The notes: a model not told the origin generated them from the letters alone. A DNA stretch of 10,033 bases from Promethearchaeota archaeon (GCA_013375495.1 JABXKC010000058.1:1-10033), one strand, 5' to 3'; positions 1 to 7,330 are shown, counted from the stretch's first letter. Numbers and translations: made by a program.

Positions 1-1163
1 TCCCACTCATTGAACCAGAACGCCCAACCATTGCTACATTAATGAAAAAGAGAGGGTATCATACAGCGGCTATTGGAAAATGGCATCTAGGTCTTCAATG
101 GCCAACCCAAAATTATGAACCTCTTAAAAACCCTAATGAAAAATATCCCAATATTGAGTTTTTAAAACCCATAAAGGGAGGTCCTAGAGCTCTCGGTTTT
201 GATTATTTTTTTGGGATTTCTGGCTCTCTTGATATGTCACCCTATTGTTTTATTGAGAATGAACATACCGTAGGCATACCATCTGTTCCAAAAGATCCTT
301 TGTATCAACAACAAGGAGAGGGATTTATGGTTCCAGGGTGGCGTGATGATAATGTAGATGTTAAATTCACCGAAAAAACAATTCAATTTATCCAAGATCA
401 TACAGAATATAATAAAGATCAACCATTTTTTATATATCTAGCTACAGCGGCTCCACATCGTCCGTGTGATGTACAGCCAGATTTTGTAAAAGGCAAGAGC
501 AAAGCGGGTGATAGAGGAGATATGGTGGTCTTATTTGATTGGGTTGTTGGACTAATTAATGATGAATTAGAACGTTTAGGGTTAAATGAAAGCACTCTTA
601 TCATAGTAACAAGTGATAATGGAGCTAGAGCTACGTGTTTTAACGGTGAAGATTATGGGCATAAATCAAATGGTCCATGGAGGGGACAAAAAGGAGATAT
701 TTGGGAAGGAGGTCATCGTGAACCATTAATCGTTAACTGGCCGAAATTTATCAAACCAAACTTAATATCCAAGGAAACTTTATGTTTAGCTGATTTTTTT
801 GCCACTTTTGCTGCTTTGTTAAGCTTACCCTGTCCTACTGAGTTCGCTGAGGACAGTTTCAACATGTTACCTATTATATTGGGAGAAATACAGAAGAATA
901 CAATTCGCAATTCAATAATTCACCATTCTTCAAATGGTAAGTTTTCGATTCGCCAAAAAAATTGGAAATTAGTCAAGGGACTAGGATCAGGAGGTTTTAC
1001 ATTACCTGCTAGAATTATTCCTAAGAAAGGAGATCCTAAGGGTCAACTTTATGACTTGGAATTAGATCCATATGAAAAATATAATTTATGGAAGAAAGAA
1101 CCTGAAATAGTTAATCGTTTAGAAAGAGCATTAAAAATGGCCAAAAGAAAAGAGATTTCTTGA
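1..1163 (+). CDS. Sulfatase (arylsulfatase family), 5' partial
   Basis: This is the C-terminal part of a sulfatase that would hydrolyse a sulfate ester, carbohydrate or aryl; the substrate cannot be told. The reading frame is open from base 3 through the ATG at 42, and the codons before that ATG already read like sulfatase (PERPTIATLMKKRGYHTA), so 42 is not the start and the gene begins outside the window. About 386 residues are visible. Counting from the Met at 42, GKWHLG is at 12-17, TAAPHRP (probable active-site His139) at 135-141, the metal-binding pair D192-N193 lies in TSDNGA, and RGQKGDIWEGGHREP at 214-228 holds the usual Lys. The end has the family-typical QLYDLELDPYEKYNL. The N-terminal CxPSR/CxAxR formylglycine site and any signal peptide lie outside the window, so activity and location cannot be judged. 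No membrane segment is visible. An SH3-like gene follows after about 58 bases. Confidence 0.93.
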   Translation, partial: PLIEPERPTIATLMKKRGYHTAAIGKWHLGLQWPTQNYEPLKNPNEKYPNIEFLKPIKGGPRALGFDYFFGISGSLDMSPYCFIENEHTVGIPSVPKDPLYQQQGEGFMVPGWRDDNVDVKFTEKTIQFIQDHTEYNKDQPFFIYLATAAPHRPCDVQPDFVKGKSKAGDRGDMVVLFDWVVGLINDELERLGLNESTLIIVTSDNGARATCFNGEDYGHKSNGPWRGQKGDIWEGGHREPLIVNWPKFIKPNLISKETLCLADFFATFAALLSLPCPTEFAEDSFNMLPIILGEIQKNTIRNSIIHHSSNGKFSIRQKNWKLVKGLGSGGFTLPARIIPKKGDPKGQLYDLELDPYEKYNLWKKEPEIVNRLERALKMAKRKEIS

Positions 1164-1221
1164 GGAACATGCTAAAACTTTTAAAAATATTAATATTTTA
1201 ATAAGGATTCGATGGATTTTG

Positions 1222-1575
1222 ATGAAAGATAAAGTAAAAGTTATTAAATCTCATCATTCAGAGGTATTAATTCCTTTTCAAGCTGAAAAGGGCGAAATTG
1301 TAAGTGGCAAAGAAAGACCTACTCAATGGGAAGGATGGCTTTATTGTAAAAATAAGGTTGGAATATATGGTTGGGTTCCTAAAACTTATGTTAATCCAAT
1401 AAAGGATTCGCTAGAAAAATACCAATTCATCCGTCCTTATAATTCTTATGAGATCACCATATCAAAAGGAGAATTAGTTAAAATTAAGGAAATAGAAAGC
1501 GGTTGGGCAGTGATTGAAAATGAAAGCAGAAAAATCGGATGGATTCCTTTAGATAATCTTGATATTGATGAATAA
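1222..1575 (+). CDS. Small protein with two tandem SH3-like repeats
   Basis: About 117 residues forming two similar halves. Each half has a run of short beta-like segments and ends in a GW-[VI]-P motif: GWVPKTYV near residue 52 and GWIPLDNL near 108. Both halves also carry an internal W with acidic neighbours (EGW..., ESGW...), as in SH3 and bacterial SH3b folds, which bind proline-rich peptides or cell-wall or other ligands. No signal peptide or membrane segment is seen, so it looks cytosolic. I chose the ATG at 1222; a TTG at 1219 is an alternative, since the AAGGA at 1203-1207 lies 11 bases from the TTG and 14 from the ATG. The ATG at 1212 is in another frame and stops after six codons. 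It ends with a double TAA. The short gap behind the sulfatase suggests cotranscription. The partner is unknown, and I cannot tell eukaryote-type SH3 from SH3b by eye. Confidence 0.75.
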   Translation: MKDKVKVIKSHHSEVLIPFQAEKGEIVSGKERPTQWEGWLYCKNKVGIYGWVPKTYVNPIKDSLEKYQFIRPYNSYEITISKGELVKIKEIESGWAVIENESRKIGWIPLDNLDIDE

Positions 1576-1603
1576 TAAATTTCAGTAGTAGCTAATGAAT
1601 AAC

Positions 1604-1614
1604 TATTTATATCA
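1604..1614 (+). promoter_or_regulatory. Candidate archaeal TATA box for the corrinoid cassette
   Basis: CTATTTATATC lies in the gap between the SH3-like gene and the corrinoid gene. An archaeal start about 25 bases downstream would leave a leader of roughly 25-30 bases before the ATG at 1666, enough to carry the Shine-Dalgarno. The assignment rests on position and AT pattern only, in an AT-rich genome. Confidence 0.35.
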
Positions 1615-1651
1615 CATCTGATCTATCAAGTACTAACCTTAATTTTACACA

Positions 1652-1657
1652 AAGGAG
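1652..1657 (+). promoter_or_regulatory. Shine-Dalgarno that decides the corrinoid protein start
   Basis: AAGGAG sits 8 bases before the ATG at 1666. A nearer ATG at 1661 is in another frame and hits TAG after six codons, so the spacing of this site selects 1666 as the real start. Confidence 0.8.
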
Positions 1658-1665
1658 AATATGAA

Positions 1666-2307
1666 ATGGGAAATATTTTAGATGATTTGAAAAAAGCAGT
1701 TCTTGAGGGAGATGATGATTTAGCTGCGGAGCTAGCAGAAAAGGGTTTAACTGAGGGATTAGATCCTAGTAAGATTATGAATGATGGCATAATTCCCGGA
1801 GTTGTAGAGGCAGGTGAACTTTGGAAAACGAATGAGTATTTTCATACAGATATAATTCTGTGCTCAGAAGCCTTTCGTCTCGCTATGGAGGTTATTGAAC
1901 CTAAATTATCAAGTGAAGATGTAGGATCGTCAGGAAAAGTAATAATTGGGACTGTAGCAGGAGATATGCATAATTTAGGGAAAATAATGGTAAAAGCAAC
2001 CTTAAGGAGTGGAGGATTTGAAGTTATTGATCTCGGAGAAGATGTTCCAAATGATACATTTATTGAAAAAGTTAAGGAAGTGAAACCTAAAATTCTTGGG
2101 TTAGGATGCTATATGACGACTACCATGCTTGAAATGAAGAAAATTATTAATACTCTAAAGAATGAAGGATTAAGAGATAACATTAAGGTCATGGTTGGTG
2201 GAGTACCGACTACTCAAGAGTTTGCCGATGAAGTTGGAGCTGACGCTTGGGGAAAAGACGCCTTTGACACGGTAGAAAAAGCAAAGCAGATTTTGGGGGT
2301 GGATTAA
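1666..2307 (+). CDS. Methyltransferase corrinoid (B12-binding) protein, MtaC/MtbC/MtvC type
   Basis: A cytosolic cobalamin carrier protein: it accepts a methyl group on Co(I) from a substrate methyltransferase and donates it to a second methyltransferase. It has 213 residues, the normal length. Residues 1-90 form the helical cap domain (with the typical GIIPGVVEAGELWK at 41-54), and 91-213 form the Rossmann-like B12 domain. The DxHxxG motif is D100-M-H102-N-L-G105, where His102 should be the lower cobalt ligand. LGLGCYMTTTM at 144-154 and GGVPTTQEFADEVGADAW at 178-195 are the other standard signatures. Its stop is one base before the start of the UroD-type gene, which marks that protein as its cognate methyltransferase. 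The substrate cannot be read from this protein; methylamine, methanol, methoxy-aromatic and betaine systems all use such carriers. Confidence 0.93.
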   Translation: MGNILDDLKKAVLEGDDDLAAELAEKGLTEGLDPSKIMNDGIIPGVVEAGELWKTNEYFHTDIILCSEAFRLAMEVIEPKLSSEDVGSSGKVIIGTVAGDMHNLGKIMVKATLRSGGFEVIDLGEDVPNDTFIEKVKEVKPKILGLGCYMTTTMLEMKKIINTLKNEGLRDNIKVMVGGVPTTQEFADEVGADAWGKDAFDTVEKAKQILGVD

Positions 2308-2308
2308 G

Positions 2309-3511
2309 ATGGCTCAGACGGGAGAAGTAAAAAAGGGTCTTGGTTCCGTATTTGAAGTGGGGACGAAAAATTGGATACAAATGGCAGCTCAATGTCATGA
2401 TCACACTATGACATTAGCGGGATTACCAGCTAGCAAGTATTTCTTTGATCCTAAGTTGAATTGTGAGGCAGGTGTTCAAGTTTCGAGTTATTATGGATTG
2501 GATAGTGTTTCTATTGGTTTTGATGCATATGATATAGAAATTGAAGCATTGGGTGGAAAGATGATATACGGTGAAAATTCAATGCCTACAATAGATTTTA
2601 GAGACCCATTAATAAAGAAACCTGAAGATTTGGATAAGCTAAAAAAAAAAGAAGTTGATTGGTATAATGATGGTAGATTTCCATTTATTCTGGATTCTTT
2701 AGATTTAAACTTGGAATATGGATTTGGTACAAGTGTATTTTGCTCACCATTTAGTTTGGCTGTCGGAATGCGATCATTTCCCAAATTAATCAGAGACATG
2801 AGAAAGAACCCAAAGTTTGCACATGAATTGTATGAATTTATCGTTGACGATGTTCTATTACCATGGGTAAAAGTTCAAAATGAATCTTCAGGGAATATAA
2901 TGGCGATTGGAGCGGATGCATGGGCATGCATACCTAATCTTTCAGTAAAAGAGATGATGGACTGGGTTGTTCCTTATAATCTTCGGTTAATGAATCGCGC
3001 AAAGAAAAAAGGAGTCCTTATTATGAATGTAAGCGGGGATTATTGTGAAGAAAGGATGGAAAGATATAGCAAAGAAGTACTTCACGGTAGTTTTGATGTT
3101 GAAATTGCTAGTTCTGGGGCGCCTTCCTTGTTTTTAGCAATGGGACGATGGTTTGAATATCCTTTAGAGGATGTCAGAGATTATACGGCTAAATATAGGA
3201 ATGACAACAAGAATGTTACATTGACTGCAGGAATCAATGCTCGTTTACTTCGTGATGGTCCTGTTGAAAAAATCGTAGACAATGTCAAAAGATTTATCGA
3301 TGCATTTAGTAGAGACCACGATTTATCACTCTTTTTATCCAATATTCCTGCTGATGCCCCTTCTGATCATATTCATGCAGCAGTAGCAGCAGCTCATACT
3401 TATGGTCAATTACCAATAGCAGATAACCTTGATGACATTAAGTTTGAATTACCTAAAAGGGAATCATTCAAAGAATGGCAAAAAAAGAATAATTTAACAT
3501 TGAATTGGTGA
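2309..3511 (+). CDS. UroD-family corrinoid methyltransferase, possibly an O-demethylase
   Basis: A 400-residue TIM-barrel protein of the uroporphyrinogen decarboxylase superfamily, which includes MtaA/MtbA methylcobamide:CoM methyltransferases and MtvB/MtoB-type O-demethylases. True HemE is unlikely because the gene is joined to a corrinoid protein by a one-base gap, with a purine-rich GGGGGTGGA just before the ATG, and no heme genes are near. Family-like parts are the N-terminal helix QMAAQCHDHTM at 24-34, FDAYDIEIEALGGK at 71-84, KKPEDLDKLK at 103-112 and the barrel strand VLIMNVSGDY at 236-245. In MtaA/MtbA that strand bears the zinc ligands HxC; here they are N240 and S242, and the C-terminal Cys is replaced within SNIPADAP (344-351). 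It is therefore probably not a classic thiol methyltransferase. A substrate-to-corrinoid methyltransferase role is my inference, with the methyl donor unknown. Confidence 0.82.
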   Translation: MAQTGEVKKGLGSVFEVGTKNWIQMAAQCHDHTMTLAGLPASKYFFDPKLNCEAGVQVSSYYGLDSVSIGFDAYDIEIEALGGKMIYGENSMPTIDFRDPLIKKPEDLDKLKKKEVDWYNDGRFPFILDSLDLNLEYGFGTSVFCSPFSLAVGMRSFPKLIRDMRKNPKFAHELYEFIVDDVLLPWVKVQNESSGNIMAIGADAWACIPNLSVKEMMDWVVPYNLRLMNRAKKKGVLIMNVSGDYCEERMERYSKEVLHGSFDVEIASSGAPSLFLAMGRWFEYPLEDVRDYTAKYRNDNKNVTLTAGINARLLRDGPVEKIVDNVKRFIDAFSRDHDLSLFLSNIPADAPSDHIHAAVAAAHTYGQLPIADNLDDIKFELPKRESFKEWQKKNNLTLNW

Positions 3512-3512
3512 G
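3507..3512 (+). promoter_or_regulatory. Shine-Dalgarno overlapping the upstream stop codon
   Basis: GGTGAG overlaps the TGA stop (3509-3511) of the methyltransferase gene and lies 10 bases before the ATG at 3523. It supports 3523 rather than the TTG at 3505 as the start of the next gene and suggests translational coupling. Confidence 0.55.
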
Positions 3513-3522
3513 AGTTAAAAAA

Positions 3523-3909
3523 ATGTCATTTCCAAAAGTAGAAGTCCGAAGGGGGCTTGCTGGATTGTTATGGAAACAAATGGAACCGGTAAATAATGTG
3601 GATAAATTTAAAGAGTTATACAAAGATAAATCTTTATCAATTTTATACAAGCTGACAGATCAACCATATGCTGCTTTAATTAAAGTAGAAAATGGGAAAT
3701 TAGATATAAAACATCTTAAGAATGAAGAGGAAGCTTTTAATAACCTTCAAGTTGACGCCTCTATGGCGTGCCCAACGGAATTGTTTTTTGATTTTAGTAG
3801 CGGAAGTTTATCTAAATTTGGAGCATTAACTAAAATGCTTACAGGTAAACTCAAAATAAAAGGAATGGATAAAATGAAAGAGTTAGGAGAAATAATGGCT
3901 CTTCTATAA
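3523..3909 (+). CDS. SCP2-like (sterol carrier protein 2 fold) small protein
   Basis: About 128 residues with the pattern of an SCP2 domain, a small fold with a hydrophobic tunnel that binds lipids, fatty acyl groups or other apolar ligands. Visible marks are an N-terminal helix, the strands LSILYKL and AALIKVENGKLDI, an acidic turn, then ACPTELFFDFSSG and the closing LTGKLKIKGMDKMKELGEI, the typical TGKLKIKGD-like end of the family. There is no signal peptide or membrane segment. I chose the ATG at 3523; TTG 3505 or GTG 3508 would add up to six residues overlapping the upstream gene. It is the third gene of a tightly spaced cassette with the corrinoid protein and the UroD-type methyltransferase and is followed by T-tracts, so it is probably expressed with them. 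Substrate binding or delivery for the demethylase is inferred from context only. Confidence 0.8.
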   Translation: MSFPKVEVRRGLAGLLWKQMEPVNNVDKFKELYKDKSLSILYKLTDQPYAALIKVENGKLDIKHLKNEEEAFNNLQVDASMACPTELFFDFSSGSLSKFGALTKMLTGKLKIKGMDKMKELGEIMALL

Positions 3910-3929
3910 AAGGAGTTCTTTATTTCTCA

Positions 3930-3956
3930 TTTTTTTTTAATTATTTTTTTTTGTTT
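3930..3956 (+). terminator. T-tract terminator after the methyltransferase cassette
   Basis: Two runs of nine T (3930-3938 and 3944-3952) follow the SCP2-like stop within about 20 bases, with no convincing hairpin. This is the usual form of an archaeal intrinsic terminator. Confidence 0.6.
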
Positions 3957-4093
3957 AGATCACATTGTTCAGTAAGCTTTTAGTTCAGATCGCACTTATC
4001 CTTGCAAAAATTAATGCGATTACCACATAAAAGGGAAAAGAATCCTATATAAATCATGTAGGTAAAATTTTTATTAAAGATGAGCTTATCCTT
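3953..4093. repeat. Short repeats in the gap before aclB
   Basis: The 234-base gap before aclB holds three small repeat patterns. GTTTAGATCACATTGT (3953) and GTTCAGATCGCACTTA (3983) are imperfect direct copies 30 bases apart. CTTATCCTT occurs at 3995-4003 and again at 4085-4093, exactly 90 bases apart. ATCGCA (3989-3994) is inverted as TGCGAT (4015-4020). These could be regulator binding sites for the ATP-citrate lyase operon or chance in AT-rich sequence. No small gene is seen in the gap. Confidence 0.3.
4036..4054 (+). promoter_or_regulatory. Candidate BRE/TATA promoter of the aclBA operon
   Basis: A purine-rich stretch (AAAAGAAT) runs directly into CCTATATAAAT, a good match to an archaeal BRE plus TATA box. 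Transcription would start near 4077, giving a leader of about 65 bases. A second TATA-like sequence, TTAATATAAAT at 4092-4102, would give a leader of under 20 bases and cannot be excluded. Confidence 0.45.
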
Positions 4094-4128
4094 AATATAA
4101 ATCTTTGACATAAGATTAAAAAAAATAT

Positions 4129-4135
4129 AGGAAAG
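4129..4135 (+). promoter_or_regulatory. Shine-Dalgarno for the TTG start of aclB
   Basis: AGGAAAG lies 8 bases before the TTG at 4144. No in-frame ATG lies between it and the conserved N-terminal region of the protein, so it supports the TTG as the start. Confidence 0.5.
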
Positions 4136-4143
4136 AGAAAAAA

Positions 4144-5439
4144 TTGGCTCAAAAAAATATTTATGAGTACGATGCTAAAAAGCTTATAGCAAGTGAATTA
4201 CCAAAATATTTTCCGGATTTTAATTATCATAATAAATTAGTGGTAATTGACTGCGAGACTGATTTAGATAAAGCAATAACGGATAATCCATGGGTAAATA
4301 CAGAAAAAGTAGCTGTCAAACCGGATCAACTCTTTGGAAAACGAGGGAAGGCAAATTTACTCTTACTAGATGCTAATTGCGACGAAATGAAAGATTTCTG
4401 TTATAGTAATTTAGATAGAGTTTGCGAAATTGGAAATGTGAGGGGCGCGTTGAAACGCTTACTTGTAGAACCATTTATTCCTCACGAGAAAGAATATTAC
4501 GTTTCTATAACAACCCAAAGAGACGGTGATGTTATCCATTTCAGTTTTGAAGGGGGTATTTTCGTGGAAGAAAATTGGGATAAAGTTATTCACATACCCA
4601 TACCCATAGGAACAGAGATTATTTCATTCGATTTAGAGGGCAGGTTACCAGATTTAGGAGATTATAAAAACATTTTAATTCCCTTTATTAAGGGACTTTA
4701 CCAAGTATTTGTCGATCAGGATTTTGCTTTTCTTGAAATCAATCCGTTCGCAATCACTAAAGACAACAAGGTTGTTCCTTTAGATGTTAAAGCTAGATTA
4801 GACGATACTGCCATGTTTCTTCACGCAGATACATGGGGAAATCCTAGAAATCCCATCGAATTTCCAGCTGCTTTCGGACAAGTTATGTCTGAAAAAGAAG
4901 CATACATAAGGGAATTAGACGAGAAAACGGGCGCTTCCTTAAAATTAAAAGTTTTGAATCCAGTTGGTCGAGTTTGGACAATGGTAGCTGGAGGAGGTGC
5001 TTCAGTGATTTATACTGATACGATTGTTGACTTAGGATATGGAAACGAATTAGGGAATTATGGAGAATATTCTGGAAACCCATCAAGAGAACACACCGAA
5101 ATCTATGCTCAAACGATAATTGACCTTATGACAGAAATGCCCGATCCCGCTGGGAGATCAAAGTATCTCATAATTGGCGGAGGAATTGCAAATTTTACAG
5201 ATGTAAAAGCGACTTTTACTGGAATCGTTAGTGCCATCAAGAATTCGGTTGAAAAACTAAAAAAAGCCAAAGTTAAAATTTATGTGCGAAGAGGAGGACC
5301 TAACGAAAAACAAGGACTTGAGCTCATGAAACAAGTAGGGAAAGAAACCGGAATTCCTTTAGAAGTATACGATCGATATACTCATATGACGAGGGTTGTC
5401 GATTTAATAAAACAAGCAGAAGAATCCGGAGGGGCTTAA
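4144..5439 (+). CDS. aclB: ATP-citrate lyase, ATP-grasp (beta) subunit
   Basis: The nucleotide-binding subunit of ATP-citrate lyase, which with AclA makes acetyl-CoA and oxaloacetate from citrate, CoA and ATP in the cytoplasm. The 431 residues align by eye along their length with the N-terminal part of animal ACLY and are somewhat longer than the roughly 400 residues of green sulfur bacterial AclB. The ATP-grasp half shows VAVKPDQLFGKRGK (56-69), LLVEPFIPHEKEYYV (106-120) and the metal-site motif FLEINPF (196-202). The C-terminal succinyl-CoA-synthetase-beta-like half shows WTMVAGGGAS (278-287), NYGEYSG (305-311), IIGGGIANFT (343-352) and VRRGGPN (381-387). The start is TTG. aclA follows after one base, with a strong GGAGG inside the end of this gene. 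Similarity to succinyl-CoA synthetase beta is expected, but the ACLY-specific motifs and partner make this call firm. Confidence 0.96.
   Translation: MAQKNIYEYDAKKLIASELPKYFPDFNYHNKLVVIDCETDLDKAITDNPWVNTEKVAVKPDQLFGKRGKANLLLLDANCDEMKDFCYSNLDRVCEIGNVRGALKRLLVEPFIPHEKEYYVSITTQRDGDVIHFSFEGGIFVEENWDKVIHIPIPIGTEIISFDLEGRLPDLGDYKNILIPFIKGLYQVFVDQDFAFLEINPFAITKDNKVVPLDVKARLDDTAMFLHADTWGNPRNPIEFPAAFGQVMSEKEAYIRELDEKTGASLKLKVLNPVGRVWTMVAGGGASVIYTDTIVDLGYGNELGNYGEYSGNPSREHTEIYAQTIIDLMTEMPDPAGRSKYLIIGGGIANFTDVKATFTGIVSAIKNSVEKLKKAKVKIYVRRGGPNEKQGLELMKQVGKETGIPLEVYDRYTHMTRVVDLIKQAEESGGA
5428..5432 (+). promoter_or_regulatory. Shine-Dalgarno of aclA inside the aclB end
   Basis: GGAGG within the last codons of aclB is 8 bases before the ATG at 5441. 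With the one-base intergenic gap it indicates translational coupling, which would help keep the two subunits balanced. Confidence 0.7.
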
Positions 5440-5440
5440 A

Positions 5441-7276
5441 ATGGAAGATTACGAACTATTTAATAGAAATACTCAAGCAATTATTTACGGATTTCAGAGA
5501 AATCCTATTCAAAGAATGCTTGACTTTGATTTTGTGAGTAAGAGAAAGAAGCAATCGGTAGCAGCAATAATTAGACCTACTCAAACTGCAGCTATCAGTT
5601 ATCACAAAGTTTTTTACGGGAGTACAGAAATTGTAATACCAATTTATAAAACGCTTGATCTAGCAATGAAAAAACATCCTAATACGGATGTGATGATAAA
5701 CTTTGCTTCCTTTAGATCTTCGTACGAGACTAGTAAAGAAGCTCTTGAATCTAACACAATTAGAACAGTAGTTATAATAGCCGAAGGTATTCCAGAGAGA
5801 CAGAGTCGAGAATTAATCAAAATCGCAAACGATAGAAATAAAAATATTATTGGTCCAGCTACCGTGGGGGGAATTGTAGCTGGGGCATTTAAAATAGGCA
5901 ATACAGCGGGAACTTTGGAAAATATTAGACTTTCCAAATTATATCGTCCAGGATCAGTGGGGTTCGTCTCAAAATCAGGTGGTTTAAGCAACGAAATGAA
6001 TTTTATGATAAGCCAAACAACAGATGGTGTGTACGAGGGTATTGCTATTGGTGGCGATCGCTTTCCTGGTTCGAAATTAATCGATCATCTCATGCGATAC
6101 GAAGCAAATCCTAAAATTAAAATGTTAGTAGCGTTAGGTGAGATCGGCGGAACTGACGAATATGCGATAGTAGACGCTTTAAAAAACGGAAAAATAACAA
6201 AACCGATAGTTGTGTGGGTAACTGGGACAGCAGCAAAGATTCTTCCTAAAGGATTACAATTTGGTCACGCAGGAGCTATGGCAGACAGCTCTAAAGAAAC
6301 TGCTGACGCAAAAAATCGCGCGTTAAGAGAGGCTGGTGCAATCGTTCCAGAATCATACGAAGATTTAGACAAAGAAATTAGAAAAACATTCGACAAACTA
6401 AAACAGGAAGGTAAAATACAACCCATCGAGGATTTCGAACCTCCAACAGTTCCGTTAGATTACAATGCAGCCGTAAGGCAAGGAAAGGTGAGAAGACCTA
6501 CTGATGTTATAGTAACCATTTCTGACGATAGAGGTGATGTACCTACTTTTGCCGGCGTCGGATTAGACACTATTATTAAAGATAATAAATCAATTGGTTA
6601 TGTAATAGGTTTATTGTGGTTTAAGAGAGAACTACCAAAGTTTGCTCAAGATTTTATTGAAATAGTCATAAAATTGACAGCTGACCATGGGCCAGCAGTT
6701 TCGGGGGCTCACAATGCAATAATTACAGCCCGCGCAGGAAAAGATTTGATGTCTTCTCTTGCGTCAGGAATTCTTACAATTGGTCCTAGGTTCGGTGGAG
6801 CAATTTCAAACACAGCAAAATACTTTAGAGAAGCCCTACAAAAAGGAATGAACCCGTTAGAATTTATGGGATATATGAAAAATGTGATTCAAATTAATAT
6901 CCCGGGTATTGGACATAGAATAAAGTCCGTTCAAAATCCTGATGTTCGAGTCCAACTGCTAAAAGAATTCGTATTTAAGCACTTTGAAAAGCATCCTCAT
7001 CTCGATTACGCTTTAGAAGTTGAAAAACTTACTACATCCAAGAGAAATAATCTTATCCTCAATGTTGACGGTTGCATCGGCATCTGCTTTCTTGATTTAT
7101 TGGAAAACTTGGATTTCACTAAAGAAGAAATTGAAGATGTAATCCATAGTGAAGCATTGAACGGCTTATTTGTGCTCGGACGGTCGATTGGAATGATGGG
7201 GCATGTATTCGATCAGAAGCGTCAGAGAGCTGGATTATTCAGGCAACCTTGGGACGAGATCCTGTTTACAGAATAG
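5441..7276 (+). CDS. aclA: ATP-citrate lyase, catalytic (alpha) subunit
   Basis: The large subunit of ATP-citrate lyase; it carries the phosphohistidine and the citryl-CoA-cleaving part. Its 611 residues match the C-terminal part of animal ACLY and the about 608 residues of green sulfur bacterial AclA. Residues 1-330 are the succinyl-CoA-synthetase-alpha-like part, with IIGPATVGG (136-144), YRPGSVGFVSKSGG (168-181), GGDRFPG (204-210) and the phosphorylation site FGHAGA with His276. Residues 340-611 are the citrate-synthase-like part, with TADHGPAVSGAHN (413-425), IPGIGHR with His492 (487-493), LDYALEVEKLTTSK (521-534), NLILNVDG (537-544) and DQKR with Asp591 (591-594). His492 and Asp591 correspond to the catalytic His and Asp of ACLY. 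All expected residues are present and nothing is broken. T-tracts follow the stop. Whether it serves a reductive TCA cycle or acetyl-CoA supply is not visible here. Confidence 0.97.
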   Translation: MEDYELFNRNTQAIIYGFQRNPIQRMLDFDFVSKRKKQSVAAIIRPTQTAAISYHKVFYGSTEIVIPIYKTLDLAMKKHPNTDVMINFASFRSSYETSKEALESNTIRTVVIIAEGIPERQSRELIKIANDRNKNIIGPATVGGIVAGAFKIGNTAGTLENIRLSKLYRPGSVGFVSKSGGLSNEMNFMISQTTDGVYEGIAIGGDRFPGSKLIDHLMRYEANPKIKMLVALGEIGGTDEYAIVDALKNGKITKPIVVWVTGTAAKILPKGLQFGHAGAMADSSKETADAKNRALREAGAIVPESYEDLDKEIRKTFDKLKQEGKIQPIEDFEPPTVPLDYNAAVRQGKVRRPTDVIVTISDDRGDVPTFAGVGLDTIIKDNKSIGYVIGLLWFKRELPKFAQDFIEIVIKLTADHGPAVSGAHNAIITARAGKDLMSSLASGILTIGPRFGGAISNTAKYFREALQKGMNPLEFMGYMKNVIQINIPGIGHRIKSVQNPDVRVQLLKEFVFKHFEKHPHLDYALEVEKLTTSKRNNLILNVDGCIGICFLDLLENLDFTKEEIEDVIHSEALNGLFVLGRSIGMMGHVFDQKRQRAGLFRQPWDEILFTE

Positions 7277-7280
7277 AGAT

Positions 7281-7310
7281 TTGTTTTTTCATTTTTTTCT
7301 TATTTAATTT
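7281..7310 (+). terminator. T-tract terminator after aclA
   Basis: T6 and T7 runs (7284-7298) follow the aclA stop, in the 54-base gap to the convergent membrane gene. There is no clear hairpin. On the minus strand the same stretch is A-rich, so it would act for aclBA only. Confidence 0.5.
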
Positions 7311-7330
7311 TAGCTTCTTATACTTTGACT

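Noticed and set aside
42..1163. ATG at 42 as the true start of the sulfatase
   Set aside because: The frame stays open and sulfatase-like before it, so the gene is cut by the window edge.
2309..3511. Heme-pathway uroporphyrinogen decarboxylase (hemE)
   Set aside because: It is coupled to a corrinoid protein, lies far from any heme gene and is longer than typical HemE; a methyltransferase of the same superfamily fits better.
5644..5991. 115-codon minus-strand ORF inside aclA
   Set aside because: It lies wholly within a strongly conserved gene and has no recognisable protein features.
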